The notes under the pieces were generated by a model. That model worked only from the letters and a program-made list of their open reading frames with translations, had not been told where the DNA came from and made no database searches. Made by a program: the position numbers and the translations under genes. Positions 1 through 7,111 of a DNA stretch of 9,677 nucleotides are shown in pieces (positions within the stretch are counted from its first letter, which is position 1; every line of letters starts with the position of its first letter). Source of the stretch: Gorillibacterium sp. (GTDB lineage: Bacteria > Bacillota > Bacilli > Paenibacillales > NBRC-103111); assembly GCA_023511325.1 (NCBI GenBank), contig JAIMBU010000053.1, positions 1 through 9,677 on the forward strand, written 5' to 3'.

Positions 1-14
1 GGCAAAGAATACCC

Positions 15-686
15 ATGATTCACATCGAACATACAGAGCTTTCGGAAAAAGTATATCATCTGTTGAAGCAAATGATCCTCAATCGTGATTTTGTTAGTGG
101 GCAGCGACTTGATCTCAATGACTTGTCTCAGCGGATGAACATTAGTCGAACCCCGCTTAAGGAAGCAGTCAACCGCCTTGCACTGGAAGGATTGATAGAA
201 GTCAAGCCACGGTCGGGAACGTTCGTAGCTTCGCTTTCGACCAAAGACATTGATGAAGTGACCGAAATTCGCCTAATGATCGAGACGTGGTGCATTTCGC
301 AGTTAACGGAACTACAGGCACAGAAACTGGTGCTAACACTGGACGGTTTGCTCGTTCAAGCCAAAGCTCTCTTAGAGGAGAGCTCATTCCCATTCGAACG
401 GTATCTTGACCTAGACATTTCTTTCCATAGCGAGCTCGTGCTGGCGCGGGCTAATCCGCGTATGACGGAACAATACAAAGAGCTGAACAGCTTCCTGTAT
501 GCGTCCAGAATTTACTTTCTTCAAAGCTACGAACGCTCGGTCGATGGTTTAGCGGAGCATGATGCAATCGTGGCAGCATTGAAACGCTTCGATTTGGCTG
601 CCGCTTGCCAAGCACTAGAGCAGCATATTACAAAAAGCAGAATCGATATGACGACATATCTGCAAGAGAATGGTGGGGGACTATGA
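15..686 (+). CDS. GntR-family transcriptional regulator, FadR/FCD subfamily
   Basis: This is a one-component DNA-binding regulator of 223 aa, the usual size for the FCD subgroup. Residues about 8-72 form the winged helix: NDLSQRMNISRTPLKEAVNRL is the recognition helix-turn-helix and GLIEVKPRSGTFV the wing. Residues about 80-215 are the all-helical FCD ligand domain. D134, H138, H182 and H204 fit the Asp/His metal-binding set of this family, which typically senses sugar acids or other carboxylates. The gene heads a catabolic operon and overlaps the next gene by 4 nt, so it is probably the local repressor, with mannonate or a related sugar acid as inferred effector. Its operator would lie left of the window. 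ATG at 15 gives a normal N-terminus, but no clear ribosome binding site precedes it and the frame is open to the left edge, so a slightly earlier start is possible. Confidence 0.93.
   Translation: MIHIEHTELSEKVYHLLKQMILNRDFVSGQRLDLNDLSQRMNISRTPLKEAVNRLALEGLIEVKPRSGTFVASLSTKDIDEVTEIRLMIETWCISQLTELQAQKLVLTLDGLLVQAKALLEESSFPFERYLDLDISFHSELVLARANPRMTEQYKELNSFLYASRIYFLQSYERSVDGLAEHDAIVAALKRFDLAAACQALEQHITKSRIDMTTYLQENGGGL
672..680 (+). promoter_or_regulatory. Ribosome binding site deciding the GH38 gene start
   Basis: The G-rich stretch GGTGGGGGA ends 2 nt before the ATG at 683, and its core lies about 5 nt upstream. It sits inside the last codons of the regulator gene. The ATG shares four bases (ATGA) with the regulator's TGA stop, the usual form of translational coupling. 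An in-frame upstream start at 605 would add 26 residues that do not resemble the family. Confidence 0.7.
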
Positions 687-3241
687 ACAAATGGATTGAT
701 GAACCACGCTATAAGCTCAGCATGATGCATTCTTCCCATTTGGATTTGTTTTGGGCTGCTACTCAACAGGACTGTTTGGACAAGGGTGTTCAAATTATTG
801 GCAATGCCGTTCGACTTGCTAGTGAGGATAAGACATTTTGTTACTTTATTGATTCCGTTCGATTTTTGGAGTATTTCCTTTTCAAGCAGCCTGAGCTAAC
901 AGAGCAGGTGAAAGAGCTGTTTATGAACGGACAATTAGAAGTTGGTGCATGCTACACCGATCGATTGGAGAATCATCACGATGGAGAAGCACTTGTCCGA
1001 AATTCACTTTATGGGTCCAAGGTTCTGAACAAGCTGTTAGGGATTCGCAGTCTTATCGCGTATCACCCTGATCTGCCTGGGCTCGCCGAGCAAACCCCGC
1101 AGATTAATAAAAAAACGGGTATTCCTTATTATGTTTTTGCCAGAGGCTTTAAGCTCGGAGCTATGTTTCATTGGGATGCATTAGACGGCTCCTCGGTGAT
1201 TGCCTATAATTTGCCGGTGCATTATTCGACTTACTCGATTGAGGAGGAGATTATTCCCCAGTTGGATAAGATCGCCGCTAAGATTGGGGGCACTCATATT
1301 CTTATCTCTGGTTGCCAAGGCGATCTAGGGGATAGCGGGGTTATTCCACGGAAAAGAGCGGATGGCTCATGGGAAACCATGCCGCTTCAAGCCTATATCA
1401 AAGAACTTGATGCGTATGATTCGAAACTGAGTATGCAGCAATCCGGGGTATATGCGTATTTGAAACAAGAAGAGCATAGAAAGCTTTCCCATGACTGGGG
1501 AGAGAGCCCGTCCAAGTGGGGAACTTATGGCTCTACCACGAATGTTAAGCTGTTTCAAGAAGATAAGAGCACGACGAAAGAGCTTTTAGAGGCGGAGAAA
1601 TTCGCGACAATATGCGATGTATTAGGTCTAAAAGTTAATGTTGAAGGTGTTATCAATTCACTTGTCCACCGTGGCACACCAGTCATTCGCCCCAATTATG
1701 ACCTAGCAGGTACTACGCCTACAAACGTAAGTGAATGGCTCGAATATGCTTGGAGACTAATGATGGTCACCCACGATCATAACTACGGCGGAACCGGCGG
1801 AGCTTTGTCAAACTATGAGCGCATTCGCTGTCAGGCGGCAGCTCTTGCGATCGCGAAGCAGGTGAAGCTATACAGCATAAGCCTGCTTACAGCAGCTATG
1901 CCTCTACTAGAGCAAAGCTATGTTGTCTTCAACTCTTTGAACTGGCAACGCAAAGCAATGATCTGCTTTTTGGGACTGGAGTCCAATAAGCACTATGTAG
2001 CAATTGATAGCAATGGGACAACATTCACACTGGAGGAAACGCGGGCTGGATACGTTGGGATGATAGCAGAAATTCCTTCATTTGGTTATAAAACAATTTC
2101 AATTCGCGAGTCTCATCCACAGCAGGGTACCTTGCAGGATTCGGTAGCGATTATCGATGATTCCATCTATCTGCGGATTCAAAATGTCTACTATGAGCTT
2201 GGGATTGATAAGCGGCGCGGTACGCTTTGTATGCTAAATGATCTCCAAACAGGTGAATCAATCGTGAAACCGGGTTGTGATACACTGAATATTTCTGCGT
2301 TTCAGGACAACCACACCGATATTCCAGACCGTGAAGTAAATGTTGAGTTGTTGGACATGACAATGAATAACATTAAGCAAGTTACTATACATGAGAATAA
2401 CGCTCTTTTTACGCATATCCGCATTGAATCGGAGCTTTTGCATGCCAAGGTGATTGTCGATATCACTCTACATCATCAAGTGAAAGCGATTGACATCAAG
2501 CCGACTCTCTATTGGCATGGGCTTGATCGCATCAGAATCAATATGGCATGGCAAGCGGCGGACGGTTTTGAACACATTACGTATGGGGTTCCTTACGGAG
2601 CGCAAGTCTTAGGTGCCAAAACGTTGGGGAATGAAACATCACCTTTTCAGACCGACGAGCTTGCCGCAGAGTGGTATGCCAGATTCAGGGAAATTCAAGG
2701 CTGGTTCGTGATGGAAAATGGTCACGCCGGATTATGTATCGCCACAAATCAATCCAGTTGGGACTTCTGTGGAAACACCGCAAACGCCGTTCTGCTTCGT
2801 AATGTGCCAAGCTGTGGAGACCTCGATCTAATCATAGCTAATTTCGGAGAGCTGAGCTGGGATTTTCGTCTGACCTCCTATGCAGGAGGATGGGAGGAGT
2901 CGCACGCTTACCGAATCGGTTGGGAGCAACAGTATCCCATTCATACCGAGGCAATGAACCCGCGGAATGTCACGGCAGAAGCAACTGTCCTGCCTTCGCA
3001 ACTCAGCTTTGTAGATACCGATGAAACGGGAGTCATTACGGTGTTAAAGAAGTCAGAGCAAGACAATGGTTATCTACTGCGTATGTTTCAATGCGGAGCG
3101 AAAGACAAGGAGCTGTTGATCAAACTTGGGCTCCCACTTGAAGTGGAGACCGTATGCAATATGGATGAATCACCTGCAGACGACACTGTCGATCTGCTTG
3201 TCGGTTACGAAATAAAGACGTTACAACTCAAGTCGAAGTAG
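683..3241 (+). CDS. Glycoside hydrolase family 38 (alpha-mannosidase-like)
   Basis: This is an 852-aa retaining glycosidase of the GH38 type. GH38 enzymes use a divalent metal, usually zinc, and an Asp nucleophile to release alpha-linked mannose. Near the N-terminus HSSHLDLFW (residues 16-24) supplies the metal-ligand pair H19 and D21. HPDLPGLAEQTPQ (128-140) carries the expected nucleophile D130, although classical members read D-x-F-G-H there. THDHNYGGTGG (363-373) carries the third metal ligand, H364 or its neighbour D365. VFNSLNWQR (415-423) opens the C-terminal beta-sandwich region, and the end VGYEIKTLQL is typical of the family. No signal peptide or membrane segment is seen, so it should act in the cytoplasm on imported oligosaccharides. 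It is coupled to gntR and lies 45 nt before the RraA-like gene. The family is secure. The exact substrate is not: mannosides are the default, and mannosyl-uronate or mannosylglycerate-type substrates remain possible. Confidence 0.88.
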   Translation: MNKWIDEPRYKLSMMHSSHLDLFWAATQQDCLDKGVQIIGNAVRLASEDKTFCYFIDSVRFLEYFLFKQPELTEQVKELFMNGQLEVGACYTDRLENHHDGEALVRNSLYGSKVLNKLLGIRSLIAYHPDLPGLAEQTPQINKKTGIPYYVFARGFKLGAMFHWDALDGSSVIAYNLPVHYSTYSIEEEIIPQLDKIAAKIGGTHILISGCQGDLGDSGVIPRKRADGSWETMPLQAYIKELDAYDSKLSMQQSGVYAYLKQEEHRKLSHDWGESPSKWGTYGSTTNVKLFQEDKSTTKELLEAEKFATICDVLGLKVNVEGVINSLVHRGTPVIRPNYDLAGTTPTNVSEWLEYAWRLMMVTHDHNYGGTGGALSNYERIRCQAAALAIAKQVKLYSISLLTAAMPLLEQSYVVFNSLNWQRKAMICFLGLESNKHYVAIDSNGTTFTLEETRAGYVGMIAEIPSFGYKTISIRESHPQQGTLQDSVAIIDDSIYLRIQNVYYELGIDKRRGTLCMLNDLQTGESIVKPGCDTLNISAFQDNHTDIPDREVNVELLDMTMNNIKQVTIHENNALFTHIRIESELLHAKVIVDITLHHQVKAIDIKPTLYWHGLDRIRINMAWQAADGFEHITYGVPYGAQVLGAKTLGNETSPFQTDELAAEWYARFREIQGWFVMENGHAGLCIATNQSSWDFCGNTANAVLLRNVPSCGDLDLIIANFGELSWDFRLTSYAGGWEESHAYRIGWEQQYPIHTEAMNPRNVTAEATVLPSQLSFVDTDETGVITVLKKSEQDNGYLLRMFQCGAKDKELLIKLGLPLEVETVCNMDESPADDTVDLLVGYEIKTLQLKSK

Positions 3242-3270
3242 TGATGTAAGGCGTAGTGCTATCATAAAAC

Positions 3271-3275
3271 AGGAG
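3271..3275 (+). promoter_or_regulatory. Ribosome binding site of the RraA-like gene
   Basis: AGGAG lies 11 nt before ATG 3287. A GTG at 3275 overlaps the site itself and cannot use it. A TTG at 3281, 5 nt away, would be a weaker alternative that adds two residues. ATG 3287 is preferred. Confidence 0.6.
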
Positions 3276-3286
3276 TGTGTTTGACT

Positions 3287-3964
3287 ATGACTATTGAATC
3301 TACTGCTTCGATCGCAGGATATTCTTTTGACTATTTGGAACAAAAGCTTTACTCGGCAGTGATCGCAGACATTCTGGATGAGCTTGGCTACCGTCACCAG
3401 ACGTTTGGAGCGGGTCTCCGTTTGGTTGATCCTCAGCTCAAACTGAGCGGAAGAGCCTTTACTGCGCAAGCGATGAAGGTGTTTAACGTTCCAGCAGAGC
3501 CTTACAAGCTGCAGATGGAAGCCATTGACGCTGTTTCGTCGGAGGAAGTGTTTGTCGTATCTACCGGTGCGCCAGACGAAGCAGCCTTCTGGGGTGAACT
3601 GTTATCCACGGCTTGTCGAGCACGCGGGGGACGCGGGGCAATTATTGATGGGCTAAATCGCGATACTGCAAAAATTACCGAGATGAAGTTTCCCATTGCT
3701 TCTCGCGGTCAAGTACCTACCGACTCCAAGGGTCGTGTTGACCTGATCAGCTACCAGTGTCCGATTGAAATCGATGGGGTTCGCATCCACCCAGGTGATT
3801 ATGTCTTCGCCGATATCGACGGAATTGTGTTCGTTCCCCAAGCAGTAGAGGAAGAAACGATTCGTAAAGCGCTCGATAAGGTGGCAGGAGAGAATCTAGT
3901 CCGCCAAGCTTTACAAGATGGGATGTTGTGTACGGAGGCATTCCGTACGTTTGGAATTCTATAA
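3287..3964 (+). CDS. RraA-like / HMG aldolase-type metal-dependent lyase
   Basis: The 225-aa product belongs to the RraA/dimethylmenaquinone methyltransferase-like fold (PF03737 by motif). In that family the proven enzymes are class II aldolases that cleave 4-hydroxy-4-methyl-2-oxoglutarate and related 2-oxo acids to pyruvate, and that also decarboxylate oxaloacetate. The characteristic stretch GELLSTACRARGGRGAIIDG begins at residue 103 and ends in DGLNRD (121-126), which holds the Arg-Asp pair (R125, D126) used for substrate and Mg binding. PGDYVFADIDGIVFVP begins at P169. E. coli RraA binds RNase E, but with the aldolase residues present and a sugar-acid operon around it, a catalytic role is much more likely here. 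It lies 18 nt before the mannonate dehydratase gene. Substrate is unknown; the dehydratase's product, 2-keto-3-deoxygluconate, is an attractive inferred candidate. Older automatic labels such as demethylmenaquinone methyltransferase would be misleading. Confidence 0.88.
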   Translation: MTIESTASIAGYSFDYLEQKLYSAVIADILDELGYRHQTFGAGLRLVDPQLKLSGRAFTAQAMKVFNVPAEPYKLQMEAIDAVSSEEVFVVSTGAPDEAAFWGELLSTACRARGGRGAIIDGLNRDTAKITEMKFPIASRGQVPTDSKGRVDLISYQCPIEIDGVRIHPGDYVFADIDGIVFVPQAVEEETIRKALDKVAGENLVRQALQDGMLCTEAFRTFGIL

Positions 3965-3982
3965 AAGAAAGGTGAGCGGTTT

Positions 3983-5050
3983 ATGAAACTGGGACTCGGT
4001 TTATACCGTGACAGGTTGAATTTAGATAATTATCGTTTTGCCAAGCAGGCAGGCTGCACGCATATCGTTGCTCATCTTGTCGATTATTACAATGGTATTG
4101 ACGGTTTGCCTTCTACCGATAAGGATCACAATATGGGAATTGCCCGGCCAAATGAGGATGTGTGGTCGTACGACAATCTTAAAAGACTACGAGAAGCCAT
4201 AAACGCCGAAGGTTTGGAACTGGAAGCAATAGAAAATTTCAGCCCAGCGGATTGGTATGATATTCTGCTTGATGGACCGAAGAAGCGGGAGCAACTTGAG
4301 CATCTAAAGCAGATCGTCCGCAATATCGGCAAGGCAGGGATTCCGATCATCGGGTACAATTTCAGTATTGCTGGCGTATGGGGACATGTAAACCGTCCGG
4401 TCGCTCGCGGCGGGGCGAAAACCGCCACCTTTGACATTGCCAAGGGTCCTGTCGAGACACCGATTCCACATGGAGAGATATGGAATATGACCTACGATGC
4501 TCATGAAACACCAGGGTTCATCCCGACAATTTCATCGGAGGAACTTTGGCAGCGGTTGGATGAATTCCTCAAAGAACTGCTGCCGGTTGCGGAAGAAGCA
4601 GGTGTCCGTCTTGCCCTCCATCCTGATGACCCACCGATGCCGGCCATTCGTGGTTATGGCCGGCTTGTGAACCAGCCGCATCTGTATCAGAAGCTGCTCG
4701 ATCTATACCCAAGCCGCAGTAACGCCCTGGAGTTCTGCATGGGCACGATTCAGGAAATGACAGAAGGCGACATTTACGAGACTATCGACCGGCATAGCAA
4801 ACAACATGCAATCGGCTACGTCCATTTCCGCAACGTCCGTGGCAAAGTACCGAGTTATGAGGAGGTCTTTGTTGACGAAGGGGATATCGATATGCTCAAG
4901 GCATTGCGGATCTATAAGAAGAACGGCTTTGATGGTGTCTTTATCCCCGACCATACACCACAAATGACATGTAAGGCGCCTTGGCATGCCGGGATGGCTT
5001 ATGCTCTAGGCTACATGAAGGCAATGCTTGCGGTCGTGAATCAAGAATAG
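3983..5050 (+). CDS. uxuA: Mannonate dehydratase
   Basis: The enzyme dehydrates D-mannonate to 2-keto-3-deoxy-D-gluconate (KDG), EC 4.2.1.8, with a divalent metal (Mn or Fe). It has the xylose-isomerase-like TIM-barrel fold. At 355 aa it matches the shorter Bacillus form rather than the longer (about 394 aa) E. coli form. Expected metal ligands are visible: H213 in LHPDDPP, C252 in EFCMGT, H281 in VHFRNVRG and D323 in IPDHTP. The N-terminal MKLGLGLYRD start, WYDILL (92-97) and the stretch YNFSIAGVWGHV are also characteristic. The ribosome binding site AAAGGTGAG (3968-3976) lies 6 nt before the ATG. It sits between the RraA-like aldolase and the SDR gene, so mannonate is probably both made and its product consumed by neighbours. 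No truncation or missing key residue is seen. Confidence 0.93.
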   Translation: MKLGLGLYRDRLNLDNYRFAKQAGCTHIVAHLVDYYNGIDGLPSTDKDHNMGIARPNEDVWSYDNLKRLREAINAEGLELEAIENFSPADWYDILLDGPKKREQLEHLKQIVRNIGKAGIPIIGYNFSIAGVWGHVNRPVARGGAKTATFDIAKGPVETPIPHGEIWNMTYDAHETPGFIPTISSEELWQRLDEFLKELLPVAEEAGVRLALHPDDPPMPAIRGYGRLVNQPHLYQKLLDLYPSRSNALEFCMGTIQEMTEGDIYETIDRHSKQHAIGYVHFRNVRGKVPSYEEVFVDEGDIDMLKALRIYKKNGFDGVFIPDHTPQMTCKAPWHAGMAYALGYMKAMLAVVNQE

Positions 5051-5860
<810 letters not shown>

Positions 5861-5907
5861 GGGTAACTTTTATTCGGATAAATAATTCTAACAGGTTAAT
5901 TAAAGCA

Positions 5908-6070
5908 GGGGCTGTCCCCAAAAAAAGTAGTCCCCAATGAGCAAATCCCAAAATCAAACCGAAAAGTCCTCCAAGACCACGATAAAAGTGGAATTGGAGG
6001 ACTTCTTTTCTGAAGATTAACATTCAAAGTAGGGCTAGCAAAAGCCAAGAATGACTTTTGGAACAGCTCT
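5908..6070. mobile_element. Possible IS-derived relic or MITE-like element (IS1182-like ends)
   Basis: The left end reads GGGGCTGTCCCCAAAA (from 5908). The right end, read on the other strand from 6070, is AGAGCTGTTCCAAAAGTCAT. They share the core GCTGT-(C/T)-CC-AAAA as imperfect inverted ends, a pattern I associate with IS1182-type elements in Bacillales. In one frame the right end would encode PRMTFGTAL, which recalls transposase C-termini that run into the terminal repeat; this is from memory. GGAGG at 5996-6000 followed by CTGAAGATTAAC could be the remains of a transposase start. About 160 bp remain, so any transposase is gone. No target-site duplication is obvious. Confidence 0.4.
5964..6009 (+). 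terminator. Rho-independent terminator, probably bidirectional
   Basis: AAGTCCTCCAA (5964-5974) pairs perfectly with TTGGAGGACTT (5994-6004), an 11-bp stem. After a 2x2 internal loop, an inner CCAC/GTGG stem closes a GATAAAA loop. TCTTTT follows on the plus strand, and read on the minus strand the stem also runs into a short T-rich stretch. It lies about 100 nt after the SDR stop and 160 nt beyond the yvyE stop, so it could end transcription from both sides. It also falls inside the possible IS relic. Confidence 0.65.
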
Positions 6071-6164
6071 TCTTTTAGAAGTGGGGCAGGTATATTGATA
6101 CAAAGATACAGGAATCCATGATGAAATTCGTTAAAGAAGAAGGATCTACTTCATGCACGCTTGT

Positions 6165-6803
6165 TTACAATTCAATCGGAACGCTGATATAACTCGTCCC
6201 ACCCGTTGTAATCACTCCTTGACCGTTGGTCATATTCGTCATCCAGGTTATGAACTCTTCTGCTTGGGCATGTACAGGCAGACAATGCAGGACCACCTTC
6301 TCAGCAAAACTTGTCTCTCCTAAACGGGTGCCACGGCTACGTAGCTCATTCTCAACCTTGCTTAACCAGGTATAATCGACCTCCACATAAACATCCTGAT
6401 GCAGCACTTGGTTGATCGGCTTTGCAGCCGCAATTCCGATTACCGCCCCATCCGTGTAAGCACGAAACAGCCCCCCTGCTCCAAGCATAATCCCTCCAAA
6501 GTAACGTGTGACGACAACGACTGTATTCTTCAGACCCTGATGCTTCATCACTTCAAGAATGGGTTTGCCTGCTGTTCCACCCGGCTCTCCATCATCGGAT
6601 TGCTTCTGATATTCATCCCGTTCCCCGATCACATAAGCTGAGCAATTGTGGGTCGCATTATAATGTTCTTTTTTTATTGCAGTAATAAAGCGTACGGCCT
6701 CTTCCTCACTGCTGACAGGACTTGCGTGACCGATAAAACGCGACTTACGGATGACAATCTCTGCAGAACCAGGGGCAGCTACAGTTTTATACGCTTCCAG
6801 CAT
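6165..6803 (-). CDS. yvyE: YvyE/YigZ-type IMPACT family protein (UPF0029)
   Basis: The 212-aa product is close in length to B. subtilis YvyE (about 217 aa). The N-terminal IMPACT/UPF0029 domain, about residues 10-120, carries the signature DDGEPGGTAGKPIL (70-83), followed by TRYFGGIMLGAGGLFRAY. The C-terminal part, about 130-210, fits the ferredoxin-like domain usually attached in bacteria. It is cytoplasmic, with no signal peptide or membrane segments. The molecular role of the bacterial proteins is not established; the eukaryotic relative IMPACT acts on the GCN1/GCN2 translation-control pathway, and a link to RNA or translation is only inferred. The gene stands alone, converging on the sugar operon and diverging from the ABC exporter pair. 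The ATG at 6803 is preferred over a GTG at 6812 because that GTG overlaps the ribosome binding site. Confidence 0.92.
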   Translation of the reverse strand: MLEAYKTVAAPGSAEIVIRKSRFIGHASPVSSEEEAVRFITAIKKEHYNATHNCSAYVIGERDEYQKQSDDGEPGGTAGKPILEVMKHQGLKNTVVVVTRYFGGIMLGAGGLFRAYTDGAVIGIAAAKPINQVLHQDVYVEVDYTWLSKVENELRSRGTRLGETSFAEKVVLHCLPVHAQAEEFITWMTNMTNGQGVITTGGTSYISVPIEL

Positions 6804-6811
6804 CAGCGGCA

Positions 6812-6817
6812 CTCCTT
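6812..6817 (-). promoter_or_regulatory. Ribosome binding site deciding the yvyE start
   Basis: On the minus strand AAGGAG stands 8 nt before the ATG at 6803. A GTG at 6812 begins inside this site and would add three residues (MPL), so it is unlikely to be used. Confidence 0.75.
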
Positions 6818-6877
6818 GTAAGGATAAACTTTATTTTACGTCCAATGACGCATACGTTTACCAGTAAAATTGGCTTT

Positions 6878-6907
6878 ATTGTAGCATGCAGGGGCAAGAA
6901 TGAGCAA
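6878..6907 (-). promoter_or_regulatory. Candidate sigma-A promoter of yvyE (extended -10)
   Basis: Read on the minus strand, TTGCTC and TACAAT are separated by 18 nt. TG-C just before the -10 box makes an extended -10 (TGCTACAAT). The -10 box ends about 74 nt before the ATG. The -35 match is modest; the extended -10 is the main support. Confidence 0.45.
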
Positions 6908-7007
6908 AAGTGAAGGGTGAGACTAACGTCCATGTGGATCATCCGGCTCTTATGCCTACTCCTATCCTCAGCTTGTTTAGCACAAACACTTATATTTAAA
7001 TAATCCG

Positions 7008-7036
7008 TTGACGGGACCACGGCAATCCTCTAGAGT
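7008..7036 (+). promoter_or_regulatory. Candidate sigma-A promoter of the ABC exporter genes
   Basis: TTGACG (7008-7013) has five of six consensus bases and stands 17 nt before TAGAGT (7031-7036), with four of six. Transcription would begin about 65 nt before ATG 7112. A weaker alternative, TTGTTT (6973-6978) with TTAAAT (6996-7001), lies just upstream, also at 17-nt spacing. Confidence 0.45.
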
Positions 7037-7092
7037 GGAAATTATTGAGAACAAGTGTTTCTAGATTTTATTCATTCTTCTCAAACTTGCCC

Positions 7093-7100
7093 GGAAAGGA
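7093..7100 (+). promoter_or_regulatory. Ribosome binding site deciding the first ABC gene start
   Basis: GGAAAGGA ends 11 nt before ATG 7112. The longer reading from GTG 7055 adds 19 residues unlike ABC-exporter N-termini, has no good ribosome binding site and would start only about 12 nt after the likely transcription start. Confidence 0.55.
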
Positions 7101-7111
7101 AATTTCAACTG

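Larger units (their letters stand above)
5861..6164. other. Gene-free interval between converging genes
   Basis: This 304-nt stretch separates the end of the sugar operon from the end of the minus-strand yvyE gene. It contains a short AT-only hairpin (TTTAT-TCGG-ATAAA) just after the SDR stop, a possible insertion-sequence relic (about 5908-6070) and a strong terminator-like hairpin (5964-6004). I see no convincing coding sequence, tRNA or riboswitch. Confidence 0.7.
6804..7111. other. Divergent intergenic region between yvyE and the ABC exporter pair
   Basis: These 308 nt hold candidate promoters for both directions and a leader of about 70 nt before the first ABC gene. An 8-bp inverted repeat, AAACACTT (6984-6991) and AAGTGTTT (7053-7060), brackets the plus-strand promoter. 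The palindrome CTCTAGAG (7028-7035) overlaps its -10 box. I see no strong terminator, riboswitch aptamer or small gene. Confidence 0.5.

Noticed and set aside
605..682. Upstream in-frame start for the GH38 gene
   Set aside because: It would overlap the regulator by 82 nt and add 26 residues unlike the family. ATG 683 has a ribosome binding site and a standard ATGA overlap.
2479..2493. CcpA cre-like site TGAAAGCGATTGACA within the GH38 gene
   Set aside because: With the CG core aligned it misses the consensus at several right-half positions, and it lies deep inside a coding region.
4126..4443. Long antisense frames opposite uxuA, and similar ones opposite other genes
   Set aside because: They mirror the codon structure of well-supported genes, lack ribosome binding sites and have low-complexity products.
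5868..5881. AT-only hairpin TTTAT-TCGG-ATAAA right after the SDR stop as the operon terminator
   Set aside because: The stem has no GC pairs and no T tract follows. The hairpin at 5964-6004 is far stronger.
6118..6192. Small plus-strand frame of 24 codons beginning ATGATGAAATTC
   Set aside because: It has a weak, badly spaced ribosome binding site, overlaps the yvyE C-terminus antisense and shows no recognisable features.
7055..7111. GTG 7055 as start of the first ABC gene
   Set aside because: It has no ribosome binding site and lies almost on the predicted transcription start. The family-like N-terminus begins at ATG 7112.
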